From positions 23,832,093 to 23,896,092 of the forward strand of contig NC_066319.1 in assembly GCF_022539315.1 (NCBI RefSeq): 64,000 bases of DNA. The letters are read 5' to 3'. Below, piece by piece: positions 12,801 through 27,800 of this stretch. The stretch comes from Serinus canaria. Lineage: Eukaryota; Chordata; Aves; Passeriformes; Fringillidae. A model generated the notes under the pieces. That model did not search any database and was not told the DNA's origin. It saw only the letters and a program-made list of their open reading frames with translations. The position numbers and the translations under genes were made by a program. Within the stretch, counting starts at the first letter, position 1, and each line of letters begins with the position of its first letter.

Positions 12801-15800
12801 ACAGCTGCTTTCTCTTTTTATGTACTAATTACCACACGCACGGATGTCATCACCCTTAACACTGCATGGAGTTGTCCCATTAGCGTGGGAGTGGGAAGCA
12901 GCAGGGGAGGGGAGCTCTTCAGCGTGACAAGCTGTTTAGAATTGAATGGAGTGGAATGATGAAGCAACTATTCTGATGCAGAATTTTAAAGCTATCTTGT
13001 CTTTGAGATTCAGCCCTCAGCCAGCACTTGCAGGTTGTCAAAACCAGACTCATGTCCTTGGAGGGGAATTTTCCATCGGGTGCTGTTTACTGCAAAGCAG
13101 TAAAAGCAGTAAAGCTGAGCTGTAGCCAGCAAGTCTCCCACCTTGGTGTGGCTGGTTATGGAGCATGTGGGAGAACAGCTGTGCAAGCTGACCTGCCAGT
13201 TGGGAGAGCTTGTTCCTAGCCCAGGAAGGTGGCGGCTTCCTGAGATGTGACAAAGGCATTCTCAGTAGAAGAGAAACTGACTGCTTCTGACTTGCCAAAG
13301 TGATATGATGGACCCTTGCATCTTGAGAGATTCAGAATGCTTATTTAATGAATTTATGCTCCTGGTTCTGGCAGACCCCTCCCTTTCCCCTCCTTCCTCC
13401 TCCAAATCCAATCTTTCCATCTGAGAGTGCACCCTAATCTCCATGGTAACAGGTGTTAACCGTTGTACCGCTGATTCCCCCCTTCTGTTTCTCCCCTTGC
13501 CATTCCCTCCTTGCTGCCCCAGCAAGCAAGGCAGGGCAGGGAAATGGGACTGGCATGACAGAGATGGCTATGACATAGCTAAACCCCTAAAGACCTGCTC
13601 CTCCTGCCCAAATGCTGAGCTTCTCTGAATACACTAACTGCTGAGTTATAGCCAGGGCAAAGATTGGCCAGCTTCTGCCATACAGAGAAATCCTTTTTTC
13701 TCCTCTAATGTGACCTCCTCAGAGGAGCAGTTCACTTTGTTACTGGTGATGGGAAATAATGTAGCTACCTTGTTTTGCTCTGTCTTGCTTTGTGTGCATA
13801 GAGGATGCTCAGGATGAAGATTCTGAGTACTAGCTATTGCAGGGCACATAGAGAAGTAATCCCTGACTCATGCTTCTCAAATTGTCAGGGACAAGATATG
13901 CAGTGGGCAACAGAGCTATGGAGTAAAATGGCCCCAGTTTGTTACGATAGCTGATAAGTACCATCTGGATGGCTTCTAATTATTTACTTCAAGTCACCTC
14001 AGCAATGCAATAGTGGTTGATGTGCATTCCCGTCAACAGTCATCCTGTTGTTCCAGCATAACATCATTCCCTTCCCTGCTCACTGGTTCACCACCATCCC
14101 CTTTTTCTGTGGAGTCTGGAGGAAAGGTTTTGTGAAGGTGGGATGCTTGCCCACTAGAAAATCTAGTGAAAACCTGTCTTTCACTTGGATTTATCCCGTT
14201 GAAAATCCAGATTCAAAGTCTGTTAGTTGCAGTGATGACAGTGTACTAGCTAAATTTTTGAAGAAACTCTCTTAATGGTTTGGTCTTGTAAATGTAAGTC
14301 TTCAGTCCTACCCTTCCAAAGTCCTGATACTTTAATGGCCCAGTACACTAAAGCATCTTGTCCCTCTCTATTTTAAGTAGCCAAACTGATTCATTAGTGC
14401 TTTTTCTATTTCCCATGCCTTTGTTTTTATGATTTCCATGTGCCATATTTTTGGGCTAAATGGATTGTTGTCAGTATACCAAGTTCAGGTTGCTAGATGC
14501 TTTTCAGCTGTGTGCTAGTCAGCCTATTAAAGATTTAAGGACGCATATATGTGCATTTCTAGCAGCTGCTTACTCTCACTGCTGATTAAGTGGTTGCCTG
14601 CAATCCTGTAAAGTGACATATCTCTATGGCCACCTGGGGAAATTTGTTTGAGCCTCCTTGGCTCTCCTGCCTTGTGTTGTCCTGTCAAGTAATCTCCTGT
14701 TGTTGTTCCAGAGAGTTTTCAACGTTCTGTACCCAATGCCTGCCGACCAGAGGAGACACGTCAGCATAAACTCTGCTCGCTGGCTGCCTGAGCCCGGCCT
14801 GGGATTGGCCTATGGCACCAACAAAGGGGACCTGGTGATTTGCCGACCAGAGTAAGTGCTTTACATGCAGACACTACATAGAGCTGTAAGTGCTTTAGCC
14901 ATTCTTTTCTCAGGTAGTGGGAATAACGTGGCTTTTCTTGTCCTTGAGGCTTCCAAAAACTCCAATACTTAATACTTCTTTTGGATTGCCACAGTGTTTA
15001 CCTGAGTTTTTTAAAATCAGTATTTGTTTTGCTGATGGTAAACTTCAGAGAGTGTTTGAAGTGCATCTCATTAGCTCCTGTTATTTCCTGTGTCCTACTA
15101 GGATTTCTGGATCCTTTATTTCTTATATGACTAGTGCAGTGTCTTTTAGCCTCTGTGGATTTATAGATTTCTGAAGGTTTACAGTGGCAGGAAATTTGAG
15201 TTAGTAATATGCTTGCTTTCCTCAGCTTTCAGGGACTTCTTGAAGACCACCAACCAGGTTGAAAGTTGCTGACCTAGAATTATCAAGTACTTTTTTCAGT
15301 ATTCAAGCAAAAGATTCTATGAACTGCAAAGATTTTTGTCATGATTATGAGCAAGCCATTGAATTATTTTGGTGTCCTCACTTAAAGTCCAGTGGTGTGA
15401 TGTGTACATTTCAGTTCCCTTTAATTTGTATAGAGCTGTGAAACATGTAACCACCCTTCTGTAAGCTCACAATTCAGCGCAAGCTAGTTTACTTGTGGTC
15501 TGACACAGATGATGACGGTGACAGATACTGCTTTCAGTGTTCCTGGGGAGTGTCTGCATCCTACTTTGTTGAAACCTTTCTTTCCATTTTATTTCCAAGT
15601 GTTCTTTTGGAACCACATTTCTTTTATGCTGCAGGGACACTTCAGGAGTTTCTCTGCTTGAGTTATTTCCTGGTAGTAAACTACCTTAGTATTCTTTTGG
15701 GTTGTGCTTCACATGTTGAAGTTCCTTGGAACTTAAAAGCTGGCAGCTAGAAACTTAGAGCACTGCTGGTGATCATACCACATGCATGTGGACTCCATCT

Positions 15801-18800
15801 GTTGTGCTATGACATCAGGCATGTGGTGCTTGAGGAGAGTCTTATTGTGTCAGTTTAGAATCACTAGCTGATATCAGAATAAATATATACAATTGTAACA
15901 GTGACTAATTCAGCACAGCCTTCTGTGAAGTCTGGTTGGAATTCAGATTGGACCACTTTTGGTACTACAGAATGGCAATGCTTTTCAAACAGCCCTTTTA
16001 TTCTCTTTAACATAATCTTTCATCAAGACCTTGTTTATACATGAAGTTCTATAAGATACTGTTACAGAATAAGCTCTAATCACTCTCTTTCAGGATAAGT
16101 GGCTTTCTTTAAGAACAGTTGTTGTATTTTCTAAGCAAAATTATTCAAGAATAATGGCTCTTTTCTTGAACTTGAGAATATTCTAAGTTATTTTTGGTAT
16201 AGAAAAATGGTTAAGATTTAGTCTGCTGTCTATGGTTCATGAGATGAACTTGGATGAGAACCCAGGGAAATGAAGTTTCCCTGAGGGTAGATTCTTTGAT
16301 TGAATGCTGCAGAGTCAAGCTTAATCTGGCTGTCCTGGCTTCACACACCCCACATTACATTTCCACTCCAGTTCTTGCAGTATACCCCAAAGCTGAGTTG
16401 CATATCTCTTCTTGCCACCTCACTATTTAAAGAGTCAATATGAACACTTTTATGGTATGTTATGGAAGCACAATCAGCCCTTCTCCAACATCCATGTACA
16501 ACCTTCTTAGCTCATAATGTTAATTAGGCACTATTCCAACAAAAAAAGGTGTATTGTATGTGAACATTAAACAAGGTTGGCTGTATTAGGTGGGAGATTT
16601 ATTGGGGGGGGGCGTGACAAAAATGCTTCAGCAGGTTTCCTGCTGGTGGATTAGATGCTTCTGGTGATAATTGTAAACATCACATGGACTGGTGGGTTCT
16701 TTCTGGAGCAGGACACCTGATGTGTTCTGTTCTCAACTGCACCATTTTATAGACCCAAAAGAGTCATGAGTGACTTGTAAACCTCAGCATGAAGGTGTAG
16801 TTACTCACTGAGCTGTATAATTTGTATTGAGGCACTAACATAAGAACACAAAGGTGAATGAGGCTCTATCAGAGTAGAAGTGGCTTGGACCTGTGGTGTC
16901 TGTTCCAGATCTACTTGACAGATCCTTAGTGAAAGGAAAAATCCTGACATGCCTTCTCAGTAGTTCCTGGCTTAATAAACTTGTTTTGAGATTGGTATGT
17001 GTATTGGCTTTAACTTGAGAAGTGAGGGAGAAAATGAAAAATATTTCAGTGGTTTCCATACACAGTAATGCAGTGGAAGACAAATGCAGGATTCAGGAAT
17101 TGATAGAGTACTACTGTATGGAGGATAGTCTAGCAAACAGCAGGAAAACACTGTACTACTGAAACCCCCCCGTTGTTAACAGAGATTATTATAATTCCCT
17201 GAGTCTTACTTCCCATATGCAATGGAGGCATTTGAAAGTAAGTACTACAGGAATCATACAAAGAGATTGAAAAAGCAGCTGTTCCTCAAGTAGAGGATTC
17301 AAACGAGTAGACTGGAAGTACAAGCTGACCAAAAAAAAGGGGGAAAAAAAAGGCCTAACTTGAAGCTCCATGGACTCATAATGGGAGGCTATGCAAGTAG
17401 CCCTCCCAGTGTTCAAAAGAAACCCTGCTTAAAAATTGAAATGGCAAGGTCGTATTATGTTGTCAATCCATTATTTTAATCTCAGTACACAAATTTATAG
17501 GATACATTTTAAAGGTAAGTAAAATAAAAACCATGGAAAGTGGGGTCAAATGCACTGTGATTTGCCTAAAGTGGAGTACAGTAGGTTGTGTACCTGTCCT
17601 TGAGAATTTTATGGTTTTATTTCTAATTAAAGGGTCAGCCAGGGATTTGGTCTGTCTAACATAGCTGTGTTTTAGTAAGGCAGTTCCTATATTGGAACTA
17701 CAATAAATCTGGTTAATTTCTAAAGACTTAGAACAAGATCAGGTAAAGAGTGGGTGAAGTCCTGGCTAAAGGAACGAATACAACGTTATTGACAGCTGGA
17801 CTCTGTCAAAAAAGAGGTCATTTGGCTTCTTTAATAAAACAGTTCTGGAACTGGTTGATTAATACTATTTACACTAATGGCTGGTAAGGGTGCAGTGAAT
17901 AAATTTGCTGAGGATGTGACATTAGCTTTGTCGCTGCAGAGAAAAATCAAAGTATTGCAGAGGAATTGGATTGCTGTTAAAGTGACTGGAGCTATAGAAA
18001 TTAGAACTTAACAGTACAAAGTGCACTTACTGACTAATTACACTGAGTTCAGTAGATAAAATGACGGAGGAGGAGAAAGACCTGAGGTTTTGGTTGATTG
18101 TAGGTGATTAAGCCATCAATACATGAGGCTGTAAGAAAAAATTTTGTTCTAGGATGAGATACAAGATGCTTAACAGCAGAGGTGGCAAAATATTAATATG
18201 GGTGTAGAGGAAGCTAGATTTATAAGCTGGAATAGTTAAAATTTGCCTTTTAACTTGCACAGTAGCATAGAGTGCTTGATAGTGGGATCAGGGGAACATT
18301 TTATCTAAGAAAATCTGCAATGTGGAGTCTTTATCAGGGCTAAAAAGGAAAGATAAGGAGGAGGTTTTATAGCCTTCCATAAAGAAGCAAAAACTATTAA
18401 AATGTATATCACTGAATGGTCAAGGTTGAAAGGGACCATTGGAAATCATCTAGTCCAACCTCTAATCAAGCAGCATCCCTTGGAGCACATAACTCAGGAT
18501 AGTGACCAGATGGCTTTTTAATATTTCCAGGGAAGGAGACAGTGAAATCTCACTGAGCAACTTGTTCCAGTGCTCAGTCACCTGGACAGTAAAGAAGTCC
18601 TTGTTTTGGTGGAACTTTGTGTTCCAGTTTCTGCCCATTGCTTGTTGGTCAGCACTGTCAAGAAGAGCCTGGCTCTGTCCTCTTGACACCCTCTCTTCAG
18701 TCCTATAGTCATCATTGTAGCCCTCCACTGGACCTGCTCCAGGAGCTCCATGTCTCTCTTGTCCTGATAAGTCCAGAACTGGACGCAATGCTCCTGATTT

Positions 18801-21800
18801 GGCCTCACCAGGGCTGGGTAAAGGGGCAGGGCTCCTTGACCTGTCAAAGAGCTTTTAAAGCTCTTTCTAGTACACCCCAGGATTGTGGAGGATTCTTGAC
18901 CTTCTTGGCCACAAGGGCACTGATGGCTCATGGACAATTTGTCCACCGGGACCCCCATGTCCTTCAGCCCTCAGCCTGTGCTGGTGCAGGTTCCCAGGTT
19001 CAGGACCTGCACATGCCTTTTTTGAATTTCATTCAGTTCTTCTCTGCCCATCTCTCATTCCTGTCAAGGTCCTGAATGGCAGCCCAGCACTCAGGGATAT
19101 CAGCCATCCCAGCTTTGTGTCATCATTGAACTCTTTGAGGAGGCATCTGTATTCCCATAGTAGAAGGCAATCAGGTTGGCTAAGCATGGCTTGTTTCCTT
19201 TTGGTGAATGCATGCTTGGCTATTCTGACACCTATATAAATGAAAATATTTCAGCTGTCATCCAGGTGGGTGTATTGCCACCTGGCTGCACACCCCACTG
19301 GGATAATGGGGCTAGCAGTTTGGATCTAATAAATATATATATGTGTGTTTTTTATTAGTGAGCAAAGAGGCACAAATTGACTATGATGAGGTTGTGACTG
19401 CAAATTAGAGGAAGGTGGCAGCCAGATGATTTCTGCAATAGCCTGTATGTTTGTTGGGTGGATGCAAAAGATTCAGCTGTTTAGAAATGCAGCTCAGCTT
19501 GCAGAGACAAGTGTATGAGTCGAGTACTTGTGACTGAGCTGCTGAGCCATGAGGCAGGTTTTGGTATTTTAAGCCCAAGGCTCCCATCTTAATAGGTGCT
19601 GACAAGTTGACTCTCAGAGCTGTTGTGCTCTAAGAAGGTGAGAGCAGGTCTCTGTGACCTGTTAAAAACTTTGTGTACTTTACCCTCTGAATCTAAGTCT
19701 TTGAGGAATGGTCTGTGTGAAAGAACCCAGGGGACTTGGATTCCTTTTCAACCAGAACCCAGCTTTTAGAATTAACTTCCTCTGCAAGTGACCAACGGGT
19801 GAAACTATTTACTGTTCACAAGTCTGACCTTTGAGCTGAAGCAAGAGGACTCAGGTCTGTGGTTCACAGGCAAATCCTGCTGATAAAACAGTGTTGGCTC
19901 AGATGTGGCTTGGAAACAGGTTGCAGTCTTTATGAGGCTGTGACAGCCTTGTTCTTTTCCGAGGGTCTTGTAGTTCATTCTTGTCAAGGTTGCAAACTGG
20001 TAGACTTGCATACCCATTAGATCATGAGTCTGCTGTCTGGTTCCACACGGCTTCACATTAACATGTGCTAATCTGTGCTTTTTGGATTTAAGATGAATTT
20101 GTAGTCAGTCCACAAGTGTGGTATTGAAAGGCTCTGAGGCTGCCATGTTTTCAAGGGTGGGCACCACTGAGCTACATCAAGACACTAAATTGATAACAGT
20201 GACATTCAGTGGAAGAGCCATGTCAGATATAAACAGGAATCCCTTTAGGCATACCACATGAGGCACTGTGCTCCATTTAGGAAGTAAAGGGAAGTGATCT
20301 ACTATGTACTACTCAACTGTGGCCTGGAGGTCTGTCACAGGAAGTGATACAGCAGTGTGAATTCCCCCACTCCTCTGCTGTCCTGCTGCACACTGACTTT
20401 TATGCAAGCTGCTAGTGCTTTTTTAGCTTGCCTAAGGATATTTTTCTCTTGTTACATTCTACTTGACATCCTTTGTAACTGTGACCACTAATAATCTTCA
20501 GTAATCTCCCTTTTTTGGCTCTGCATACTTCAAGGTTTGATTCAGTTTCTGAATCTTTGGATTTGCATCATGGAATGAAATCATCAGTGTCTGTCTTGTA
20601 TGGTAGAAACACCTCTCCTGAATTAAAAAGGAATATGATTCTTAATGGTCACAACTTTTCCTATCCTATCACATCCCAATAGAGCTTTCCCCTTCAGAAA
20701 CATTCCTGGTGGGAATCTCAAACATTAACTGTATTGCAAAACATAAACAGGTGAGACCAAAAGTGGTGAGGAGCCGACTGGATGCTGCCCTTTGCTATCT
20801 TTGCTTGAGGAGGAACATCATGGGAAAAAGACAGGGGATCCAAATATCAGTTGTTTGTTGTTTCAGCTTGATTGTCCTCTCCCCTGTGCTCAGAAGCAGG
20901 TACTGGAAGGGCTCAGTGCTCACGAGCTTTTGCAAATACTGTTCCAGAAACCTCACTGTTCTGAGAAAATGTCAAGCTCTTGAAACACCTTGTCTAAGGC
21001 TAGCTTTTTAATGCAGGCATCCACAGGAGAGGAACGATTTCTTCAGCTGTCGGAGCTTCTGGTAATGGAATTAATATACCCCTGAAGATGCATCTGGTTC
21101 AGAGGCAGCATTCCTTAGATTTCTCTCATTGGGAAGTAGGTGTGGAGAGTCTCAAACTGATTCAGTGCTATTCAGTGTGCATATTTTAATTCTTTGGGAT
21201 GAGATCTGTCTCTAACATGAAATTATTCCAGAAAAGTTATCTTTATGATAAATTCCTATGCTTTGCAAGCGATCACTGCATTTATCTGTCTGTGCCAATC
21301 TTTTTTTTTTTTCTTCTTTTTTTTTTTTCCTCTGAGAATAGCATATCCTCCCATCTACTGATAGGGACAATGTGTCTACATCTAGTTATCAGCATTGGTA
21401 AAGAGATGGTAATCTATGCAGCTGCCTGGCACATCATGTCTCTCTGCTGGCTGGCTCCATTCCTCAGGCTCTGCAGCCTCCAGCCATGATGCCCCCAGCA
21501 GCATAAGCTACATCCTTTGCCTTTTAAGAATAGCTTCTGGAGGATGGAGTAAACAAGGAGACAGAAGGAGGAACTGTCTTCCCTCATGTGTTATCAAGGC
21601 ATGTTAGCAACCCTGCATAGGAAATGTTCTCACAACTGTTAACTGGGGTAGCTGGAGATACTATTTATGTCTGAGTCCTCCTAGCAAATGGCCTTTTGAA
21701 AGGCAGCATCTGCATGGGGCCTTTAACAAGGAAATGAAGGCGTGTCCTGGACTTCTGCTGCCTGTTAACCACAAGATACATTGAATTGTCTAAAAGAGGA

Positions 21801-24800
21801 TAAAAGATGTTTTTGATTGGTAAAAGGGCTGACAAGAAGGAAAGATAGCCCATTTTTCACTATAGATGCATCCTGCAAGCATACATTTCGATTTTGTCGT
21901 TCTTGCATTTAAGGAAAAAAACTAAATTAATTATTTCCAAATTCTGCAGGGAAGCCTAGGTAACCTCAGTGCCAAGAGGCTTGGTCATTGTAGTTGCAGA
22001 AGAAGAGTGCTAATGTGGAAGCTTGAAACAGTATTTCAATTCTGATACCAATTTTTATTCTTTTTCCCCTTTTTTGTATATGAATGGGATATCCAGGATG
22101 ACTGATGGAATTAAGTGCTCATAAAATTCCACTCAATATGTTTATGATTCCTAAAGATAAATTTTGAAAGCTGCTTTAGTCTTCAGTTACTAGCAAGTTC
22201 ATTTCCCTCACCCAGTTCTTCAAGATATACTGTAGGACTGACTCCTTAGTGACATTTATTTTGCACCATGAGAAAGGGAACTTAGTAAAGAGCTCTGTGT
22301 TAAGAAATCATAGCCTGGTATATATCAGTTTGTGTTCTGCATCACTGGTCACCTGCAGGTCCTAACTAGGGTTCTCAGTTTCAGTAGCACTCTGTAAGAG
22401 CACAGCCACGTGCTGTGAAAACAGTTACCAAATGCTTCACTTGCATCTATTCAGATCATACCTGCCACCTTTTCTTCCTGTACTTTTTTCTAATTCTGTC
22501 TTCAAAAGCAGTTAAATTTCATGCAAGCAATTATTTTACTAACTGCCTACTGCATATGGCTCACTCTTTCATTGTTTCAATATATCTTCTTTTTTCTATT
22601 TGTTATATTACTCTCTTAAAGGATAAAAGTTACACTTAGAAGACAATAATAGTCAGTTTTAAGTATGGCTTTCTTTTTGAAGAGTGCTGCTAAGTTGACT
22701 TTTTTGCCCTTTTGTCATTTCCTTTTTTTTTTTTGGTAACGTATTAAAAAACAGGTGCAAATGACTCAAAAAAGTTAACTTTTAAAAAAAATTCAAAATG
22801 AGTGCAACTAGCTGCTATGTCTGGCATATTTCTTACACCCTAATTACACAAGTACCCTTGGATATTTTAGAAGTGGAGACTTCAGAGGAGAGAGTTCAAT
22901 ATCTTGTCCACTTTGAAACATCATTGATTTTTGTCGTTAGCCTCACAAATGAATAGTCCTTTTTTCATTCTAATGCCATTTTCCTCATGTTTATTTTTAG
23001 AATCTCTTTTCCCTCTCCTGCAGCACGAATTCTCCGGCTGTCTTATAACCTTTTTTTTCTCCACGGATCTATACTAGACCTTCCTTGTTCACTTGTTTAC
23101 TTCCTTTGCCTTCCAATAAGATTTTCTTTAATTTTCCAGTTTTTAATCCATATTATTTGTGGAGTTTAATTTGGTGTCCGTTATGCCTGTTTTTTTCCAG
23201 CAGGACTCTGATAATGAATCCAGCTAGCAAACAAAACAACCAATTTTTTTTTTTCATTTTCTTTCCCTATTTTAAATCTGTCTGTAAATGGTCTTAACTT
23301 CACATCTACAGTATGTGAGTAGTTGGAGTAATTATTGCAATTTTGGGTTCTTGATGTTTTTTTCTTTTTTTCACTTTTTTTGGAGGCAGTTTCCCCTGTA
23401 TGCTAAACAGAATACTTTTTAGTTGGATAATTTCAAAACTACTGAAGATTAAAAATATAAACCTTGGCTTGCCCTGTGGATCTCATTGAGACTTGACCAA
23501 ACCAAGATCTTGGTTCTGGAGCTTAGCAGCTTTGTGTGTGCACATTCCAACGTTCTATTAAAAATAAGCATTTGCTATGCTTGCTAATTTTAAGCATTTA
23601 TTTTGATGTTGCTTTCTCCCATTCTAGATGTATTTTCCTGGTTTAGTTTGCTGGCATAATATCTACAAAACAAGCCTACTTCATCAATGTTAGCTTCTGC
23701 TAAATCAGTAATGAAAGTTCAAATATGACTTAAGAGTCACTTTGGCTCTCTTGTAGCAGTTCAAGATGTTTTAAGGCCTTACAAGGCATAAACAATTTGC
23801 ACTCCTCCAGAGACTCCTAACATCCTAAATTGTCTAAGCCACTGGAAGAGCTGATGGATCATAAACAGCATAAGATATTTTGAGGGTTCAAAGCTTATTT
23901 GGAGTATAGTCTGCCTGTTATCACTTCAAGCAATTAACAAGCCTTTAGATTTTTAGAGGACTTAAGCGAGTTGTCCATCTTTATAGCTGTGTGGATGATA
24001 GTGTCAAGCTGAACTGTGCTTGTTTGAAGACTTTTAAGCTGTGTATTATGGAATCTGTTATTTACCTCCCAGAGGTGTTCCTACCTGGTACTTGGTGTGG
24101 TTGGAACCAGATAGCAAAAGATACCGTGGCATACTGGCAAGATTTAGTGAGAAGAAAGTCAGTGAAAATTCAGGAAATTCTTATTTGCTCTTTTTCTGCC
24201 TTGTTTGTTCCAGGCTATTTGGCTTGGGTGCTGTGCTCTTTTTCTCATAAACATGATACAAGTTACAACTTCGTATGTCGTGCTGTGGGTAAACACAGTG
24301 TGTTTACATGGTGGTAGTGTAAAAAATTTCTGAGAAAATAGCTTTTGAAAGTTGTTCTGGTGTTTTAGCAGAAGAATGAAGGCTGTCTGAGAGGGACTTT
24401 CCTTGTCCTTATTCTCAACACAGGTTTTTCTGTTCATCTTTGCATTCCTTAAGGGCAGCACTCTCAACCTCAATATTTTTGCGGGTTTTTTCCTTGAGTC
24501 CTAAAATAGTCAAACATCCACACTTTCATAAAACTCCTTCCTTTCTGCTCTGTCATTGTCTTGGGCTTAATTTCCATTTGTTACTCCTGTTGAATGTGTT
24601 GGAAGACTGATTCTTAATTGAAGACTTCTCCCATGGAATATAAGACAAATTCCTCTTAATGCTTTCTGGTGGTGTGTCATCCATTTCAAATTATTTTATG
24701 AGTCTGCTTATCTTCTACATGCAATCTGTAGGTAGGTTGCAAATGCTGATGCCTGGAAGTCACTTAGTTTTTAGCTATAGTGGTCCTGTGGATCAGAAGA

Positions 24801-27800
24801 AACTATTCTGTTTGGGTTCTTCTTACTGTATTAATCTCTCTTTCTCTCTGAAGTATCTACCAGCTTAGCTGACTGATGACTTTCTTCCTTAGCTGAGATA
24901 CCAAAATTTTACTGAGGGAAGATGGCTCTTAGGGGTGTGCCTTCTGTCTAAATCTTATCTACTGGCCACAAGATCATGAACTGGATCCAGCCTTAAGTGT
25001 CCATTGGTAGACAGAACAAACTTGTATGTGTTTATGTTGTTGAGACAGAAGAGCTGCTGAATTCTCTACTGGTGCCACCAGCTTTATAAGGCTGGCCTCA
25101 TACAAATGGTGTGAGTTTGAATACAAAATCTTCAAAAATCCAAACATTTAACCTAGCTGGCAGGATTGCACAATCAAATCAACAGGACCAGTTGTCTTGC
25201 AAAGTGTTCCAAGCTGTGTTGGCACCCTCCCTGAAGCAGGCACAGAGCTACCAGCTGCACCAAGCTGCTTGCTGTCCTGCTTCTGCAGCACCTTGGACAA
25301 TTCTAGTAGGTATCAGGGTATGTTTCTGCATGGTTGCTGGTTTTCACACAGGCAAAATTTGTAGGATTCTGGAAAATTAGTGGGTTGTATCAATGTTAGG
25401 AGTAAAAATGAGGCTGCTCTTAGATGCATCATTCATCATAATGTGATGGACAGGATGATGTCATGCATCATTTAAATATCTGCGGTTGTCAATCATAAAC
25501 TGCAGATCTTGTGTTCCTTGAATTCCTGTACTTGATCCTGTGTCCTTCCCCTGGCTAGTTACACATGGGCTGGCACCAATGAAGCTGCCACCTCTTCTTG
25601 GTCAAAGGGAGTTACTGCCCTGCAGAATTACTCCAGAAATCCCCTTTGCTGGTTCCATACAGTTTGCACAGCAGCCAGTTTTCACTTGGATTTGTCTCTG
25701 CACGTGGTTCATCGCCTGCACAGAAAGCTAAATATTTATGAAGTAAGGCGTTAGAAATTATTGTTTTCCCATCCAGGCAGCTGCTGGGAGTGCCAAACTT
25801 CGCCTTGTACTAACAATACCGTTGCTTAGCTAATCATGGGAGCTAGGGATGGGCTTGCTGTGCTGATCATCACCACCCTGGCAGAAGAGATAATGAGCTG
25901 CTGACAAGGATGCATCTGGAATCTGGCCAGCATTGCATTGCATTGCATGAGATACTATGTGCTGCTTCTGCCTGCCCAAACCAGGACAATAGATTCCTGT
26001 TCCTTAGCATAGTGTCACCTTGCTCTCTTGTAGCTCACTCTGTTTCCTTGATACAGTTTGAATGGCTTAGAAATGACAAGTTTACACAAAGGGAAGAAAG
26101 CGTGTCTTGGGAAATCCAAATCTTTGTAAACTAATCTGGTTTTGTATGCTTGCATTTAGTGATCTTGAATGGACAGTATATTTGAGAAATCAGCTTTAAG
26201 GAGTATTTCCTTTTGTGGAGACAGCAAACTTGGCAGCATGAAAATCAGGCGCATTGCATGGCATCAGAAAGGCAGCCTCCTTTCTGTGTTGGGCTTGCCA
26301 CAGTCTTCATTCTGGTAATGAGGTTTTGCTGATATTTTTGGATGGGATTGCAGGCAGCAATGTTGTAATCAAAATTTAATTCGGTACTATAGCAAACAAG
26401 TGGGCTGCTGTTGGGCCTTTCCATGTGGCAGGATTTGAAGGAGGAGAGCAGTGCATTTGTTCATTGCTGCTGTCTTCTTCAGATTTCACTTAAATCATCC
26501 CCTGATGATACAAGTGAAAAGGTAGTAAGTGCTATTTATGCCTTCCTGGACGTGCATACACCACTTGCAAATTATGGGTTGTTTTGTCTTTCTGTCATGC
26601 TCCTGACTGTATTGTTATGGTAGAGTTGGGGAATTTTCATCCTAATCCCTCCTCCTCTTCAACTCCGAGTTTTGGATATGCCAGCTGGGAGGTTACTCAC
26701 ATGTCTGAGTCTGTTTGTGCTGACCTGTTCTTTGTCAATTTATCCTTCAAATACTGGCAAAGCAAGTGCACTAAATTGCATTTCAGCTCTTTTGTAATTT
26801 GTTAATAATGTTGACATTAATTCCTAGTACTTGGTCCTATTTTCTTCCTGGAGACGTAACTGAGCTGTGTAGGTAATACCCCTGTGTAGAGGGAGAGGCT
26901 TGCTAAGTTGTTGGCTCTTAATACTTAACAGGCTCCACTCTGAATCCTTATTTGACTTTCAGCAAAGCCTGCAAGTCTGTGCCCTTCATCCTCTCCAAGC
27001 TCGTTAATAATGTGAGCTGGACACAAGCGTGAAGGAAAAGTCCATCTTAGAACAGATCCCTGCTGGGAAATCCAGACTGTGAGCAGCTCTGCATGTAACA
27101 AAGCTAATGGAAATTTCCAGGGAGGGCTTAGAGAGCTTAGTGACAGCCATAAAAGGGAAGAGAGTAAGAACTTGACTAAGTGGACTTCACTGTCCATGAC
27201 TGACACAGTGCAGAGAATTGCAATTTTTCACCCTAAAGCCCTCGGCATCAAATGTCCTTTTTACTGCATCCACATCCAAGTGGCTCCATGCTACACAGAG
27301 CTTCTACCTTGTGCCTTGAAAAATGTAAAGTGCTTCTAGCATTTCTGTATCTAGAGTTTGATGAAGCAAAAGTTAAATGCTTACATTACCTGAAAAATAT
27401 TCATTTCTCCAGCGTAAGCTCTGCTTCTTTGGAATGAATTGTCAGGCCTTGATTTGCAGATCTCCTGGGAAACGTACTGTGAAAGGCTGCTCATTTACAA
27501 AATTCAAGCAGAATTTTGCAATGGGAGCTAAAAAATTTTTAGGCTTTCCGAAAAGGGAGATTGCACTATTTTAAATAGGTGTGGCTAAACCAGAGCAAGT
27601 TGTAAGCGTAATTGAAAATCTGACTTAAACCAAGGTAATTGTGGTTGTTGCACACATCTTGTTGTGTACTGAAGTTGGTTTAAGGTCTGATTATGTGATC
27701 AAGTCTCTAATGCAGACATGGTGTTAAAACTGGCATTTAGCCCTCATTAGCAGTATTTCTTTGATGAAATTTCATTCATTAAGAAGAGACATTATGATCT

